DNA from: Aurelia coerulea
Taxonomy: Eukaryota; Cnidaria; Scyphozoa; Semaeostomeae; Ulmaridae
Direction: 5' to 3'
Assembly: GCA_039566865.1 (NCBI GenBank)
Contig: CM076954.1
Location: 10,998,001 to 11,062,000 of the forward strand
Length of the DNA stretch: 64,000 nucleotides
Of the stretch, positions 22,753-33,973 are shown one piece after another. The position numbers were made by a program, and so were the translations under genes. The notes under the pieces were generated by a model, which made no database searches, was not told the origin of the DNA, and saw only the letters and a list, made by a program, of their open reading frames with translations. Every line of letters starts with the position of its first letter. The stretch's first letter is position 1.

Positions 22753-23572
22753 ACTTCTTTCTCACTAAGGATCCATTTCAATCTATTCTTTTCTAAGCCA
22801 AAATGCACGGAAAATTCTACAAATTAAGAAACTCAATAGAATCTAATTTTCTATTGCTAGGTCAATAGCAGCACATGCGCAGGGGGCAGCGGTGTTTGTG
22901 GCATTTGCTGTGAATTTCATGTAACTCTATTCTACAAAATGCTAAAGTATTGCCGAAAAACAATGCAAGAGACTTTTGAATAAAATCAGTGTACGTTTCG
23001 AATTTCCTTAACAAAAAATCTAGACTAAGGAGGCATTCGTAATTTGCTAGGCTAACAATGTGACACCCCTGTTTCCTTTTCCGAGGCATCTTCTAAGGAA
23101 ATTTGACTGGTGGGCCAAACTAACCACTAGTGGCCATTTTCCGGGGCAAAAAAGGTAGTACAAATGTACAAATTCAGCATAAAGCGTGGTCATCCAAAAC
23201 TGCGCATTTTTCATCTCATTGATCAATCTTTTTTCAGGCTTCCCCCAAAACATTTTTCATACGAATTGTCCATTAAATTTGAAGCTCACTCGATAGAAAA
23301 TGGAATTTGTCAACGGATTCTGTAGAATGCAAAGAGCTGTCTTGGGTGATCTTAGGAGAAAGGCCGCTTGCCAACTCTTGAAATGGCTCTGCTCTGTAAG
23401 AAGGTACAGTTAGCATTGTATTATCAACATCTAGAAACAAAAATTTGCTCATTGAACCAAATTGCAAAACTCTGGAGAGAAATCAAGTTTCATAATAAAT
23501 TAGTTGCGTTCTGTTCGGAGGCTTTCTAAAATATCCCAAAACTGAGATTTTAGAACTGCCCATTACTGAGTA
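22753..23572. other. Intronic non-coding stretch
   Basis: This lies between the two visible amine-oxidase exons. No additional exon was recognised on the minus strand and the small frames have no family resemblance. Confidence 0.3.
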
Positions 23573-23916
23573 AGGGGGGGGGGGGGGCTCTTGGCTAAAT
23601 TTTGGGTAGGAGTCTGCCTCGAGCATATTGAACATAGTACCGTTGGCTAGACCAATTTTTACGAAAATGCTACTCTTGGCTAGACCAATTATGACAATTT
23701 TCTGGGCCAATATTGTCAAATTTGAACCAAATATGATATCATGAACGTTCGTTAGACCAATATAGTCAAAAATGCTACCCTTGGCTAGACCGCTGCTAGG
23801 CCCAAATTGCAAAAAAAGTATACTTTTGGCTAGACTAGAAGTCCAAAAATGTATACCCGTCGTCACGGCACATCCCCAGCTACCTTTACTATAGAAGAAC
23901 CCTCCCCTCCACCCCC
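23573..23916. mobile_element. Poly-G-ended element (copy 2), TTGGCTAGACC phrase type
   Basis: A long G-run at the left (23573 onward) and a C-rich right end (to about 23916) enclose a repeated phrase TTGGCTAGACC at irregular spacing, four or more times. Near the right end lies CGGCACATCCCCAG followed by TACCTTTACTAT, also found at 57011-57294. It shares its ends and the GGCACATCCC box with copies at 16183, 57011 and 59311, but the interior differs from the first and last of these. Confidence 0.65.
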
Positions 23917-24089
23917 GTGGGGTCTACGTTGGTTTGAGCACCTCAGCCAACCATTTAGCAAGTTCATGCTGTGCTGAGCCAATCATTGAAAGAACCAACA
24001 CGGAACATCCTGTTTGTGGGTCTTAGGGAACCCATACATCCGGAGTCGTTGCGTAGGGCAAGGTCTGCCATGGGTAGGGCAAGGTCTGC

Positions 24090-24620
24090 CTTCCACCTCA
24101 AGGTTATAGAAGCGGTGTTTATTAAACATCGGGATCCCTCCCTCTGCCGACAGAAGGAGTTTGTTTTCACGTTGCAATTGTTCTAACTTGCGCCAAAGGC
24201 TTTGATCTTTGGCGGTTGTCTATTGAGTTTAGCCAACAAGTGGCTTAGGTGCTATTGGCGTGTGATTTTCGGTGTTGTTTTGTTCGTCTGCTAATAAAAT
24301 TTGCATGTTTTTATTGGTTATTTGTTCTTCGCACGAACAAAACTGATAAGAGTGCGGCGAAACTAGATTTTGGTGATTTCACGTTAATCTTTACAGCAGT
24401 TGGTGAGTTACTAACTTATTTCTTTCCTTTCAGGTTTCAAGATTAATTCGGTCTTATTACAGGATTTAACAGGTTTTCCCTTGTTACAGGTTTATTTTTG
24501 TTATTGTTTCGTTTACAGGAGTTAACAGTCTTCTTTCTACTGATTTCGGTGTTTTTGTTGCGTTTATGGGTTCAATATGATGAGTCCGTTATTCGATGAA
24601 AAGAGGCCCGCTACTAAAAT
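24090..24620 (+). pseudogene. Penelope-like remnant: possible GIY-YIG tail followed by leader sequence
   Basis: The plus-strand frame ending at 24186 reads EAVFIKHRDPSLCRQKEFVF, similar to the end of GIY-YIG nuclease domains, where a conserved E precedes an N/P-rich tail. From about 24500 the sequence matches the leader-like repeat at 3340-3450 and reaches an ATGAGTCCGTTATTC start-like motif. This fits a tail-to-head junction of tandem Penelope-like copies, but the evidence is short and the frame is broken. It sits in the amine-oxidase intron, next to the 24680 splice donor. Confidence 0.35.
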
Positions 24621-24679
24621 CCTTAAATTCAGTGGAAATTGACTTTAGACTCACTTTGTAAGTCTAAAATCATACGTAC

Positions 24680-25386
24680 CCACGAATAACGTTTGCCAAC
24701 TTCCCTTCGTGCAGGCATACCAACCGGTAACCAATTCATGCATTGATTCGTACAGTTGTGAAACCAGCAACCAAAACTCTCTTTCAGCAAAGGACACGCT
24801 TCTTTCGTGACATTTCTCATGATATCAACAACAGCCAATGAATCAAGGAATGTAAAAGGTCTGCCATAAAAAGGAACCGTTGTTTTGTAGTGCTTTAAAT
24901 GTAAGATCCTATGGCGTGAAGGCTTTGGAAGTGGTCCAACTAGGTACTCTCTAACGAACGGTCTTTTTGCAGCACCATGAAAAATGATCACTCTTGCTTG
25001 TCTGCTGTGTCTTGGTCCACCGTGATCCAGATATCTCAGGGCATCTGTTTTCTTGGGTGGAAATAACTCAATCGTATAAACAAAATTGTCTTTCAATGTT
25101 GCCTTGTCAAATGGGGTAAGATAAAGGGATGTTTGCTTTTTCAGATAACTGTAAGCTGCAGTTAATTCATATGGAGTTAGATCTTGAAACAAGTTTGGTC
25201 TGGAAGAGAGCTGAAAATCTTTTGGACTGGAGGAGCTGCAAGATAGCGGTGGGTCTGCTGTCGAAATATTTCTTTGTTTCCCAGCCAGGACGATGACCAG
25301 AATCAGTAGAATAACGCAGAGCACCAGGAGACATATTATCAAAACTTTCCATGTGATGGGCAAATGTCTGAAAGACCTCCGTATGT
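24680..25386 (-). CDS. Copper-containing amine oxidase, upstream exon (membrane anchor, N2/N3 domains)
   Basis: This exon begins after a good acceptor (TTTTATTCTTAG, with the exon from 25386) and ends at 24680 before GTACGTATG, a near-consensus donor. Phases agree with the 19150-20787 exon. It encodes a short basic segment, one transmembrane segment (VLIICLLVLCVILLILVIVL) and then the N2/N3 region with DLTPYELTAAYSYLKKQ, LYLTPFDKATLKDN and a conserved REYLVGPLP. This layout matches type II membrane amine oxidases, with a cytoplasmic N-terminus and an extracellular enzyme domain. No ATG is present in frame downstream of the acceptor before the membrane segment, so a further 5' exon carrying the start codon is expected upstream; the Gypsy element and repeats occupy that region and I did not find it. 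Confidence 0.85.
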
Positions 25387-25799
25387 CTAAGAATAAAACG
25401 AGGTGTCAAAACACAATGGATGAAGGAATTGAGCAACGAATCGTGCAAATATTCAAAGCGGTGTAAAGGGTGGGTGTGAAATTTTATGACACATTTCTTC
25501 TAATCGAATGGCTTGAAACAAACTTTAGTTATCCTTGTATTGAACTTTTCAAAAATCTTTAAAGGTTTTCGAAATTACGTCATTATGAAATTATGAAATT
25601 ACTCAACTAATTTGGAGGTGTGACGTCATCAAATTTCCAAATCGTAAACCAGAAGACCGATCGACTTTTGCTTGATAGAAATTGCAGATATCCATATACC
25701 ATGGTTTTCTTGAAAATCTTTCCATGTTTCGTCAAAACGTTCAGAAATTACGATGGCTTTGAGGTCTCGTCAAAATTTGTCTTCAAATCTTAAAAAAAG

Positions 25800-25946
25800 A
25801 AGAAAACATTCCGCAGTGCTTTTTTTAACATTCTGCTAAAAAAGTGCAATACATATTTACTTAATTACAATACTAATAAGCTACTTTACTCTATTTCTAG
25901 GACAAAACCATGGGGAGCAAAAACTATGTCTACCCCGTTGCTATAT
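25800..25946. repeat. Dispersed repeat, probably a LINE 3' end, hit by the Gypsy element
   Basis: ACATTCTGCTAAAAA, CAATACATATTTACTTAATT and GGACAAAACCATGGGGAGCA match 41690-41800 in the same order and strand. The T-rich left edge suggests the poly-A tail of a minus-strand retroposon. The Ty3/Gypsy retrotransposon inserted at its right edge (TATA, 25943-25946). Confidence 0.5.
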
Positions 25947-26199
25947 GTCAGACCTATATTATGGCGAACCATGAGACGAACACATAAAATTGAGTTAACT
26001 GTTGTGTGGAAGCGTATTTTAACTGTAACTCTAAAATCACGATCATGTCTTACTTACTTTTACTCGTTCGTAACATCAATATAACAAAAGCGAATGTTCC
26101 TCCCACTTGGACGGGGGTTATGAGCAATGGCTCATATCCTACAACATTCCACATATTATGTCTTATAGCTAAGAATATATAAAATTACCATATCTCACA
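25947..26199 (-). repeat. 3' LTR of the Gypsy element
   Basis: The 253-bp direct repeat matches 33166-33419 apart from one missing A near 25980. The TATATATTCTTAGC stretch in element orientation may be its TATA region. TG...CA ends are present. Confidence 0.93.
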
Positions 26200-26212
26200 C
26201 TCTCCCCCTCTT
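26200..26212 (-). promoter_or_regulatory. Polypurine tract
   Basis: In element orientation AAGAGGGGGAGAG lies directly against the 3' LTR start TGTGAG. This is the position and composition of the primer for plus-strand DNA synthesis. Confidence 0.85.
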
Positions 26213-26752
26213 AGTTTTAAGCAGTTCTACGGAACTGTGTAATCGGTTAACTAAGCGTTTTAGAGTTTATCGATGATCTTTATTTTTCGAAGAATCTTCC
26301 ACATCTTGGTCTTCGAGCATCTAAAATAACGATCTCTTGTCGAAGATTCTGCAACATCCTCTTAACGATCTTCAACAGCATCAAATCATTTCATTCTATG
26401 GTATCAGACGGTAGTACTACGTCCGCTGAAACCATTTCAAACGAGCGAAAGAAATGATAAGTCTAGTCTCTTCGTTTGAAATACCGTCTTGCAACGATTT
26501 CTGTTTCTGAAAAATAGTCTTCTGCGTATATAAGGTTGATACCTTGTCGGGACGACGTGAGATTATGAGTTTGGATATTTTAAGTCAATCATGAGTCAAT
26601 TTCTCAACAGGAACAACAATGTGTAACATTGTTAACGATGGTCATCGTAAATCTTGCGATAAACGATTCTGAGTCTTTGAGGAATACATAAATGATAAAA
26701 AGATAATAAAAAAAATGTGCATGAATCGAGTCTTTTGATCACTGTCGATCAT

Positions 26753-29700
26753 TTAACAGTGACATCCAATAGGGAAGTTCCATATTGGGAAAGTCTGTCT
26801 TTGCTGTATCGGACGAATAAACGGAGGTTGATAAATCGGAATCGGATAACTCGGATTTATCGGTCTTGAAAACATTGTCAATTGATGTGGTGCTTGCATC
26901 ATATTTACGACTGGAAATGAACTTGGATTTCCTAACGAGGGGTACTGCAAATACTCTGGCGGCCTAATCACACGACGTGGTCTACTACGAACTTCAGGTG
27001 ACGGGCCTACATCTGTCGAAAACGATGTTTCGGGCGATGAAATTGCTGCGTTCGGCATATCTGGTTCGTTTTGAACATCATCATCGTTCTCGAGATTAGA
27101 AGGCTCGTGTGGAGGTTCTTGGACGTTGTTAGTGTCTGGTTCAGCATCTGTATCTTGCTGCACGTTTGTTTCAGGCGCATAGAACGGGGTTGGCGGTCGA
27201 GGCCAGCTTGACTGCCTTCTCGGTTCATGATCTTGAAAACAAAGGATGATTTCCTCGTCACTGTCGGGATCCTCCTGCAATTTCTCGTGACTTTCATGGC
27301 TAACGTCGTTGTTTCGTGATACTGCTAGTTGCTGACGCGTTTTCCGAGGTCGTTTCTGCTTTGATTGCTGAGTAGGTTCAAGCGGTAAATCGTCACATGG
27401 TAATAGAAGATTCCGATGTAAAGTGCGCATACGTCCGTCTGGATTCCGTTCAGATACTACTTGGTATACGGGTGCGTTTTCTTCGACACGTTTGATAACT
27501 CGATAAATCTCCTGTTCCCAATGAGAGCGTAATTTTCCTGGTCCGCCTTTTTCGTTTAGATTTCGTACAAGTACACGATCATCGGGTTGCAAAACTGTAG
27601 AACGAACACGTCTATCATATTGCTCCTTGCTCTGACGTTGACCATCTTGGGATCGTTTCGAAGCTAGTTGGTATGCTTCTGTCATCGCTTTACGCCACTT
27701 GCGAGTATACTCAGGATAATTCTCAGTGCTGTTTCGACCTGCAGTTGGTTTCGTATCGAATATGAGGTCAATAGGTAGTCTCGGAGAACGACCAAACAAC
27801 AAAAAGAATGGTGAGAATCCTGTTGATGCATGTTTCGTGCAATTGTATGCGTGTACAACCTTATTAAGATACTCTCTCCACCGCGATTTCTTTTGTTCTG
27901 GAAGTGTGCGTAGCATGGCGAGTAATGTTTGATTGAACCTTTCTACCTGTCCGTTTCCCTGTGGATGATATGGGGTGGTCCTGGAATGACGTACTCCGCA
28001 AATCTTCTCTAAACTATTGAGTAATTGATTCTCGAACTCTCCTCCCTGGTCATGGTGAATACGAGCGGGATACCCAAATTTTAGGATAAAGTCGTTGTAC
28101 AGCTTCTCAGCGACGGTATGTGCTGCTTTGTTTTTCGTTGCATAGGCCTGTGAGTACCTAGTGAAATGATCCACCAAGACGAGAATATATTCATATCCGC
28201 CAACACTGCGTTCAAGATGAACAAAGTCGATTGAAATTAATTCAAAAGGTTGAGTTGTCACAATACTTGTCATAGGTGCTCTCGATTGTACATGTGGACG
28301 TTTTTGTTTCAAACATGGGCAAACACGAGTGGTGTAATGTTCGATATCATTGCGCATACCTGGCCAATAAAATCGTTGGTTAGCGAGTTGAAAAACTCTT
28401 TCGCTGCCTAAGTGACCCATTTCATCATGGAGTTCTCGGTAAACTAAAGTACGATACTTGGTCGGCAAAACTATTTGATCGTATTCGCTGGTTTTTCGCC
28501 TAAGAACACCGTCAGAATCAATGTGAAGTTTGTCCCAGTCTCGCAAAAGAGTTTTGGTTGCACGAGGCTCATCGATACGTTCTTTGTAGCTAGGTTTGGA
28601 ACCGTTTTCTTTAAATCGAATAACCCGAGATATCGCAAAATCTTGGCGCTGCGACCGTTGCAAATCGTTTACATCTAAACGAATATCACTAGCTGGTGGT
28701 TTCAACTCACTGTCCTGAAGTGTAAAATTGTCTTCATTTGTTGAAAGTGCCGAAACCCAAACTGTTTCATTGGTAAACTGGCTTGAAGTCGCCGAAACGG
28801 TGGTTTGAAATTCGTCATCCGATATTTCTGCTGTACAATCCTTCATGTATTTCTCTATGTCCAGAGGTATACGAGAAAGACCATCTGCGTCGACATTATG
28901 TTTACCGGGCCTGTATTTAATCGTAAAATTGAAATTTGACAAATCAGCCACCCAACGGTGTCCAGTTGCATTTAACTTAGCGGACGTCATAACATATGTT
29001 AGCGGATTATTATCCGTATATGTTGTGAAGGAGGGTGCATAGTACAATAAATCTCTGAACTCATCACATATTGCCCATTTTAAAGCCAAAAATTCTAGCT
29101 TTCCTGAATGTAAATTGTATCGTTTTTCGGCTGGTGTCAGTGTTCGTGACGCGTAGGAAATTACACGCATAACCCCATCTTGACGCTGGTATAGTACAGC
29201 ACCCAAACCTAACTGGCTCGCATCTGTATGCAATACATAAGGCATGTCATATACAGGATATCCCAAAATGGGTGGACTCGTTAAGCAATCAATCAATTCA
29301 TCAAGGGAACGTTGGTGAGTGACAGTCCATTCGATTGCTGTTTTCGATGATGGTTGACGATTATTTTTCTGATTTCGCTGAGCTCTGAATTTCTTATCAT
29401 TTAATTTCTTGGCTTTTTCATTGTCAGACTGTTTTAATAGATCAAATAATGGAGCTGCTTTTTGTGAAAAATTGGCAATGTATTTTCGGTAGTAATTTAA
29501 AAGGCCAATAATTCGACGGATATCACCAACAGTTTTAGGCGGGCATTCTTTTAAAGATGTAATGGCTTTCACGTTTGAAGAATCGATGTTATACCCTTTA
29601 CTCGAGACGATATGTCCTAAGTACTTGACTTGATTTCGAAACAATTCACATTTTTTTGGTTTCAGTTTTACACCATTTTCACGTAATCTCCTTAAAACTG

Positions 29701-31675
29701 TACGAATATCTTCAAGATGGGCGTCAAAATCTTTGCTATAAACGAGTACATTGTCCAAATATGGGATGCATATTTCATCACGGATACCCTCTAAACATTG
29801 TTCCATAAAGCGTTGAAAGCAGCCAGGGGCATTGGAGAGGCCAAAAGGTATACGTTGCCACTCATAGAGTCCCCAGGGCGTTATAAAGGCAGTACGATGA
29901 CGATGTTCTTCCCTCACAAAACCCTGGTGATATGCCTTACCTTGGTCCAAAAGGGTGAACCATCTGTTCCCCCCTAAACTTTCTAGGGTGTCTTTTACTC
30001 TTGGTAGAGGGTGCCTGTCGGGAATAGTCTTTGAATTCAACTGTCTATAGTCGATACATAACCGCAAAGTTCCGTCTTTTTTACGTACACATACTACGGG
30101 ACTGGAATACTGCGAACGTGATTTCTTGATAAACCCCTTGTTCAATAAATCCTCAACATACTGCTTGACTTCTGGGTATAAAGGTTTGGGGATAGAGGTA
30201 TAGGTCTGTTGCACTGGCGTGGGATCAGAAAGGTCTATTGGTAACTGCAAACCCTCTGCGCAGCCTATATCTCCATCTCCTTGTGCAAAAGATTCGGATT
30301 CCTCCAAGAGAATTTTAGAAACGCTTTGTTTTTGTTCTGGAGACAACGAACTGAGGTCAAATTGATTTAAAAATGCTTCATTTTTAGTGTCAATTTCAAT
30401 AGACGCAGTTTTTGCTTCGATTTTGTGATTTGGCCTCGTTTCCATGCTTGGCCTCGTTTCCATGTCAAAAGAAGAGCTTCCCTTTTGATCAAAACGAGGT
30501 TCACTTTTCAACTTAACGTCTAAAGGCGTCACAGACTTGACAAGCTCAACACGGCCTAAAACACTTCTACTATTCATCGTTATTATGTGTTCTGTAGGAT
30601 TGTAAATCTCGATATTGAGGCGAAAAGATTTACCTTTTGGCAATGAAAATAACGTTTCTTTGATTTCTAGACAGGAGGGCAACGTACTGTTTTCTTCAGG
30701 AATAAAGAGAACTTGTGTTTTAGCATCAAAAGTCTGAGCATTCCCCCTGCAAGTAACTTTAGAAAACCGTTTTGCTGGCAATACAATTGCGCGTTTTGGA
30801 GATTTTATTACGGTCAATTCATCACCTTTCTCTTCAAGAATAATGTCAAGCATAGCTTGCACTGTTTTTTTAGTAGCTTGTTGAAAGGATTCTTTTACGG
30901 AATTCACGAATGCAATATTCTTTACGTCATTGCCTATTGAATTGTATGAAGACGATTTGACTATTTCCTCAATAACATTATATCCAATTATCGGATTAGC
31001 GATTTTGGTATGAGTAACTAGAAAAGGCACTGTCAAAATATTCTCTCCAAACCCATTCATCAATTCAAATTCCAGTTCTACAAATCCGTTGAAGGGCACG
31101 GGTGTATCGTTAGCTGCACGTAATTCTAAGTCATTGCCACTGTCGAGTAATTCATTTAGTTTTCGTAATTCTAGCGAAGGAAAATTCTCCTTCAGAAAAC
31201 TACTCGAAACCAAAGAGACTTGTGAACCCGTGTCCCACAATGCACTTGCATTCTGACCATTCAGTTTGCATCTAACAATACACTTGTTTCCAACAAGACT
31301 TGACAGACGAACTTGTTGTTTTGGTGAAAGGTGACATGCAAAACTATTTGCTACATTTTCCAACGAGTTCGAATCATTGGGGTCTGGGGCCAACAAATTC
31401 AAAGCTTTACAAATCGGACCATGTTCAGACCAATGTTTACGTTGGCAGAGAGGACTACAATAATAAACAACTCTACACTGGCTGCAAAGCAAATATTCAG
31501 ATTCGCTGTTTTCTTTACTGCTACAATAACCACATAACTTTAAATGGGACTTTTCGTTTTCAGCTACACCATGTCCCTTTGATGCAGCCGTCTCCAGTTT
31601 CCCTGTTTGGATTTTCTTTGCTTGCAACCACGCGCAAAATGCTCGCTGGAACCACAGATGAAACAATGGTCGCAT
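26753..31675 (-). CDS. pol: Gypsy pol: MYND finger, protease, reverse transcriptase, RNase H, integrase
   Basis: The 1,640-codon frame lies in the -1 frame relative to gag and overlaps its end by about 110 bp. In order: a MYND-type zinc finger (residues 48-89, CGYC / CSQC / [12 protein letters not shown] and following H and C); aspartic protease with DTG near 148; reverse transcriptase ([37 protein letters not shown], and PYLDN near 640 in place of the usual YLDD); RNase H ([26 protein letters not shown]); integrase with HHCC finger ([12 protein letters not shown] ... CPCLKQ) and DDE core ([24 protein letters not shown]). The tail is proline-rich and charged. The frame has no stop. Translation probably starts in gag and shifts frame; the first Met is internal to the overlap. 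An Asn in the second catalytic position would be expected to disable RT. Confidence 0.95.
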   Translation of the reverse strand: MRPLFHLWFQRAFCAWLQAKKIQTGKLETAASKGHGVAENEKSHLKLCGYCSSKENSESEYLLCSQCRVVYYCSPLCQRKHWSEHGPICKALNLLAPDPNDSNSLENVANSFACHLSPKQQVRLSSLVGNKCIVRCKLNGQNASALWDTGSQVSLVSSSFLKENFPSLELRKLNELLDSGNDLELRAANDTPVPFNGFVELEFELMNGFGENILTVPFLVTHTKIANPIIGYNVIEEIVKSSSYNSIGNDVKNIAFVNSVKESFQQATKKTVQAMLDIILEEKGDELTVIKSPKRAIVLPAKRFSKVTCRGNAQTFDAKTQVLFIPEENSTLPSCLEIKETLFSLPKGKSFRLNIEIYNPTEHIITMNSRSVLGRVELVKSVTPLDVKLKSEPRFDQKGSSSFDMETRPSMETRPNHKIEAKTASIEIDTKNEAFLNQFDLSSLSPEQKQSVSKILLEESESFAQGDGDIGCAEGLQLPIDLSDPTPVQQTYTSIPKPLYPEVKQYVEDLLNKGFIKKSRSQYSSPVVCVRKKDGTLRLCIDYRQLNSKTIPDRHPLPRVKDTLESLGGNRWFTLLDQGKAYHQGFVREEHRHRTAFITPWGLYEWQRIPFGLSNAPGCFQRFMEQCLEGIRDEICIPYLDNVLVYSKDFDAHLEDIRTVLRRLRENGVKLKPKKCELFRNQVKYLGHIVSSKGYNIDSSNVKAITSLKECPPKTVGDIRRIIGLLNYYRKYIANFSQKAAPLFDLLKQSDNEKAKKLNDKKFRAQRNQKNNRQPSSKTAIEWTVTHQRSLDELIDCLTSPPILGYPVYDMPYVLHTDASQLGLGAVLYQRQDGVMRVISYASRTLTPAEKRYNLHSGKLEFLALKWAICDEFRDLLYYAPSFTTYTDNNPLTYVMTSAKLNATGHRWVADLSNFNFTIKYRPGKHNVDADGLSRIPLDIEKYMKDCTAEISDDEFQTTVSATSSQFTNETVWVSALSTNEDNFTLQDSELKPPASDIRLDVNDLQRSQRQDFAISRVIRFKENGSKPSYKERIDEPRATKTLLRDWDKLHIDSDGVLRRKTSEYDQIVLPTKYRTLVYRELHDEMGHLGSERVFQLANQRFYWPGMRNDIEHYTTRVCPCLKQKRPHVQSRAPMTSIVTTQPFELISIDFVHLERSVGGYEYILVLVDHFTRYSQAYATKNKAAHTVAEKLYNDFILKFGYPARIHHDQGGEFENQLLNSLEKICGVRHSRTTPYHPQGNGQVERFNQTLLAMLRTLPEQKKSRWREYLNKVVHAYNCTKHASTGFSPFFLLFGRSPRLPIDLIFDTKPTAGRNSTENYPEYTRKWRKAMTEAYQLASKRSQDGQRQSKEQYDRRVRSTVLQPDDRVLVRNLNEKGGPGKLRSHWEQEIYRVIKRVEENAPVYQVVSERNPDGRMRTLHRNLLLPCDDLPLEPTQQSKQKRPRKTRQQLAVSRNNDVSHESHEKLQEDPDSDEEIILCFQDHEPRRQSSWPRPPTPFYAPETNVQQDTDAEPDTNNVQEPPHEPSNLENDDDVQNEPDMPNAAISSPETSFSTDVGPSPEVRSRPRRVIRPPEYLQYPSLGNPSSFPVVNMMQAPHQLTMFSRPINPSYPIPIYQPPFIRPIQQRQTFPIWNFPIGCHC

Positions 31676-33033
31676 TTCACGGCTTCATCTTTCGCAATAC
31701 AAGACTCACAAGCTGACGGGGGTCTTCTTGACTTCCCTGAACTTCTCGTATTTTCTGGCTGTTGTGAATTCATAGCATCTTTGATCATAGCGACATCCGC
31801 CTGCACAGCTTCCAATGAGGCAAGCAGCGTGTTTTGTTTGGTGGCTTTTGTTTCCTTTGTTGTTTGCTTGTCTGCAACTTCAGTGGCTAGAACTGAGGCT
31901 TGGTTGTTCTTTGCAGGGCGTTTCCTGGTTCCAAATTTGTTGCTTCTCTCGTTCTCTGTTGTCATCGCGACGTTGACTTCACGTATCAAAACTTCGTCTG
32001 AAACGCGCGACATTTCCAAAAACGGGCGCATACGGGTACGTATCGCATCATCGGCTAAACCTGTTTCTACAGCATTAATGAATACATTCTGAACCAAATT
32101 ATCATCATAACGAATTTTTGATTCTTTTTCTTCACTTGCAAGCAAAATGTGTTGCCTAAGCTTTAGAGCTCTCATCAAGAAATTAAGTGCGGTTTCATTA
32201 GGCTCCTGTACCACATTAGTAAGTTCTTGGTATGCCTCTGTGGCAGACTTTTCGCAGTAGTGGCTGCGTAAAATCTGTCGCAGTTCTTGCAAGCTTAGAT
32301 TTTTCATGCCTTCCAAATACGATTTTAAATGAAGTTGAGGTGAAATAGCATTTATCACAGCATCGACAATTTCTCTCTCGGGATAACTTTTTTCAATTGC
32401 ACTGTCTATTTGTTTGTTTAAACTTGTGAAAGACAGGCGATTTTTCTCGTTTGAAATGACTCCCTGAATTTTTAGATCTTTGAAACGAAAGACATTTGGG
32501 GCTGAATTTTGCGTTGGGGCCTTTGTTTCAGAAGTAAATACTTCCTTACCTCTTTTATTTGGTTTGAGGGGCGATGAACTGCGGATTGGGTCTGAGATAC
32601 GAGAACTTGGAGGCTTGGTAAGCTTCTGAATACGATCTTTAGCTTCTGAAATCTTTTCCTCCTGCAACTGCAGCATTTTCAAGAAATCTTCCTGCATCAA
32701 CGTATACTCTTGCTTCGCTTTCTCCAATTCTTCGCCTTCGCTTGTACTTCCTTCTTCATCGCTCGTGTCTCTCGATTCTTCAAGGGGTGGAGGTCCGCCT
32801 TTGAGAAACACCAACAAATCACCCAAGGTCTTCATGATTGCCTGATCTTCCTCAGGTTCACCTTCGCCCATTTTTGAACAGATGTTTTCTAATTCTTCTC
32901 TTATCTTGTTTATTGTTTGCCTCTTCGTTTTGCCTGCATCTTCGATTTTTAACATTGTTGTTATTTCTCTAAGTTTCCCATCAGTTGTACTGTACAGAAC
33001 GCTTTCAATGGACAACTGTAGCTCCTCGGCCAT
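31564..33033 (-). CDS. gag: Gypsy gag polyprotein
   Basis: 489 codons starting [13 protein letters not shown]. The middle is acidic and coiled-coil-like ([20 protein letters not shown]). A capsid-like helical region follows at about residues 180-350 ([18 protein letters not shown]). Near the C-terminus are a CESC...CDHC pair and a retroviral-type zinc knuckle, [14 protein letters not shown], at the position expected for nucleocapsid. Its last codons overlap pol, and a GGGAAAC slippery heptamer lies in the overlap in the correct phase. No internal stop. Confidence 0.92.
   Translation of the reverse strand: MAEELQLSIESVLYSTTDGKLREITTMLKIEDAGKTKRQTINKIREELENICSKMGEGEPEEDQAIMKTLGDLLVFLKGGPPPLEESRDTSDEEGSTSEGEELEKAKQEYTLMQEDFLKMLQLQEEKISEAKDRIQKLTKPPSSRISDPIRSSSPLKPNKRGKEVFTSETKAPTQNSAPNVFRFKDLKIQGVISNEKNRLSFTSLNKQIDSAIEKSYPEREIVDAVINAISPQLHLKSYLEGMKNLSLQELRQILRSHYCEKSATEAYQELTNVVQEPNETALNFLMRALKLRQHILLASEEKESKIRYDDNLVQNVFINAVETGLADDAIRTRMRPFLEMSRVSDEVLIREVNVAMTTENERSNKFGTRKRPAKNNQASVLATEVADKQTTKETKATKQNTLLASLEAVQADVAMIKDAMNSQQPENTRSSGKSRRPPSACESCIAKDEAVKCDHCFICGSSEHFARGCKQRKSKQGNWRRLHQRDMV
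31597..31603 (-). promoter_or_regulatory. -1 ribosomal frameshift site (GGGAAAC)
   Basis: Read in the gag frame the heptamer is G GGA AAC, the canonical X XXY YYZ arrangement. The -1 frame entered after it is the open pol frame. Seven bases downstream, GGCTGCA can pair with TGTAGCT (two G-U pairs) to form a 7-bp stem with a 14-nt loop. Position, phase, spacer and stem all fit programmed -1 frameshifting. Confidence 0.75.
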
Positions 33034-33150
33034 CTTCGAGAGCTCACTCTTATCCCTTATCGGTCTTCAGCAAACTTTTCCAAAACTGTTTTTCAAACTA
33101 CTGCAGCATACATAGGCCTGTAGGGGGTAGCCGTTAAAACAACAAACTAC

Positions 33151-33162
33151 CCTCTGCTACCA
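33151..33162 (-). promoter_or_regulatory. Primer binding site, initiator tRNA-Met type
   Basis: Three bases inside the 5' LTR, the element-strand sequence TGGTAGCAGAGG is the complement of the CCA-bearing 3' end of eukaryotic initiator methionine tRNA. Similarity falls off after 12 bases. Confidence 0.85.
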
Positions 33163-33165
33163 AAA

Positions 33166-33419
33166 TGTCAGACCTATATTATGGCGAACCATGAGACGAA
33201 CACATAAAATTGAGTTAACTGTTGTGTGGAAGCGTATTTTAACTGTAACTCTAAAATCACGATCATGTCTTACTTACTTTTACTCGTTCGTAACATCAAT
33301 ATAACAAAAGCGAATGTTCCTCCCACTTGGACGGGGGTTATGAGCAATGGCTCATATCCTACAACATTCCACATATTATGTCTTATAGCTAAGAATATAT
33401 AAAATTACCATATCTCACA
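33166..33419 (-). repeat. 5' LTR of the Gypsy element
   Basis: 254-bp partner of 25947-26199, with TG...CA ends. It carries the promoter of the element, read leftward on the minus strand. It is followed by the TATA target duplication (33420-33423). Confidence 0.93.
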
Positions 33420-33536
33420 TATAGTTCTAGAGTGCTGTCGCCCATTTTGCCCATTCTGTCGATAACATTTTAATTGGATCCTCAAGGAGGATTTTATGAA
33501 AAACGAATTGAGAAAAACATGTAAACGTTTGAATTG

Positions 33537-33830
33537 GACCAATCAGCTCTACATAGGCCGGAATTTTTGTAGTTTTCGAAGATGGGCACTTTCGCTAAGC
33601 GTCGCCACCTATGGCCGACGGGCAAAACAAGTCACACTGCACAGCGGAGAAATGTTTTCATAGCAAAAACAGTTTTACTTATTGTTATTTGTTTATCATT
33701 GAGTACTTTAAATGAAGAAAATTCTGAAAATTTTGAAGATTTCAAAAAATTTCAATGGCGAAATAACTACACAGTTTCTTTGAAGCCATTCGAACTTGGT
33801 GTCATAGAATTTTACACCAAATCTTTTTAA
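33537..33830 (+). CDS. Hypothetical small signal-anchor protein (first exon?)
   Basis: I do not recognise this. A CCAAT box (GGACCAATCAGC near 33536) lies about 45 bases before ATG 33582, which has A at -3 and G at +4. The frame runs to a stop at 33830 (82 codons). It has a basic N-terminus (FAKRRHLWPTGK), a hydrophobic segment (IAKTVLLIVICLSLSTL) and an acidic stretch, the layout of a type II membrane anchor such as many Golgi enzymes have. An acceptor-like CTTTCCATAG at 33973 opens a second frame (33974-34222, HCRLYRPEFPCETG). Further frames at 34242-34472 and 34439-34726 contain three SENG-type phrases. Phases did not join simply, so gene, pseudogene and chance remain possible. Confidence 0.3.
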
Positions 33831-33973
33831 AGATTTAGAGCCTGTGCTTCAAGTCATATTTTGAAAAAAAACACCGTTAAAATTGTGTATCTCTAAGGTA
33901 TTAAGATACCAGGAGAAAGATCAGGTTAGTTATCATGAATTACTTTCGTACAATTTGTCATTCCTTTCCATAG

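Larger units (their letters stand above)
25947..33419 (-). mobile_element. Nearly intact Ty3/Gypsy LTR retrotransposon
   Basis: A 7.47-kb element on the minus strand with two direct LTRs (253 and 254 bp) that differ by a single-base gap. It is flanked by a 4-bp duplication TATA (25943-25946 and 33420-33423). It has a primer binding site, gag, pol and a purine tract in the expected order. LTRs start TGTGAG and end GACA in element orientation. Near-identical LTRs mean a recent insertion. Both main frames are uninterrupted, though one catalytic RT residue is changed (see pol). It lies upstream of the amine-oxidase exons on the same strand. Confidence 0.95.

Noticed and set aside
23483..23866. 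127-codon minus-strand frame with repeated GLAK phrases
   Set aside because: Translation of the TTGGCTAGACC repeat of the poly-G-ended element.
20788..24679. An additional amine-oxidase exon between the two annotated ones
   Set aside because: The flanking exons join in phase and together give normal family length; no frame in the gap resembles the missing N3-to-catalytic linker.
31300..32092. Plus-strand frames of 138 and 161 codons
   Set aside because: Antisense shadows of the Gypsy gag and pol frames.
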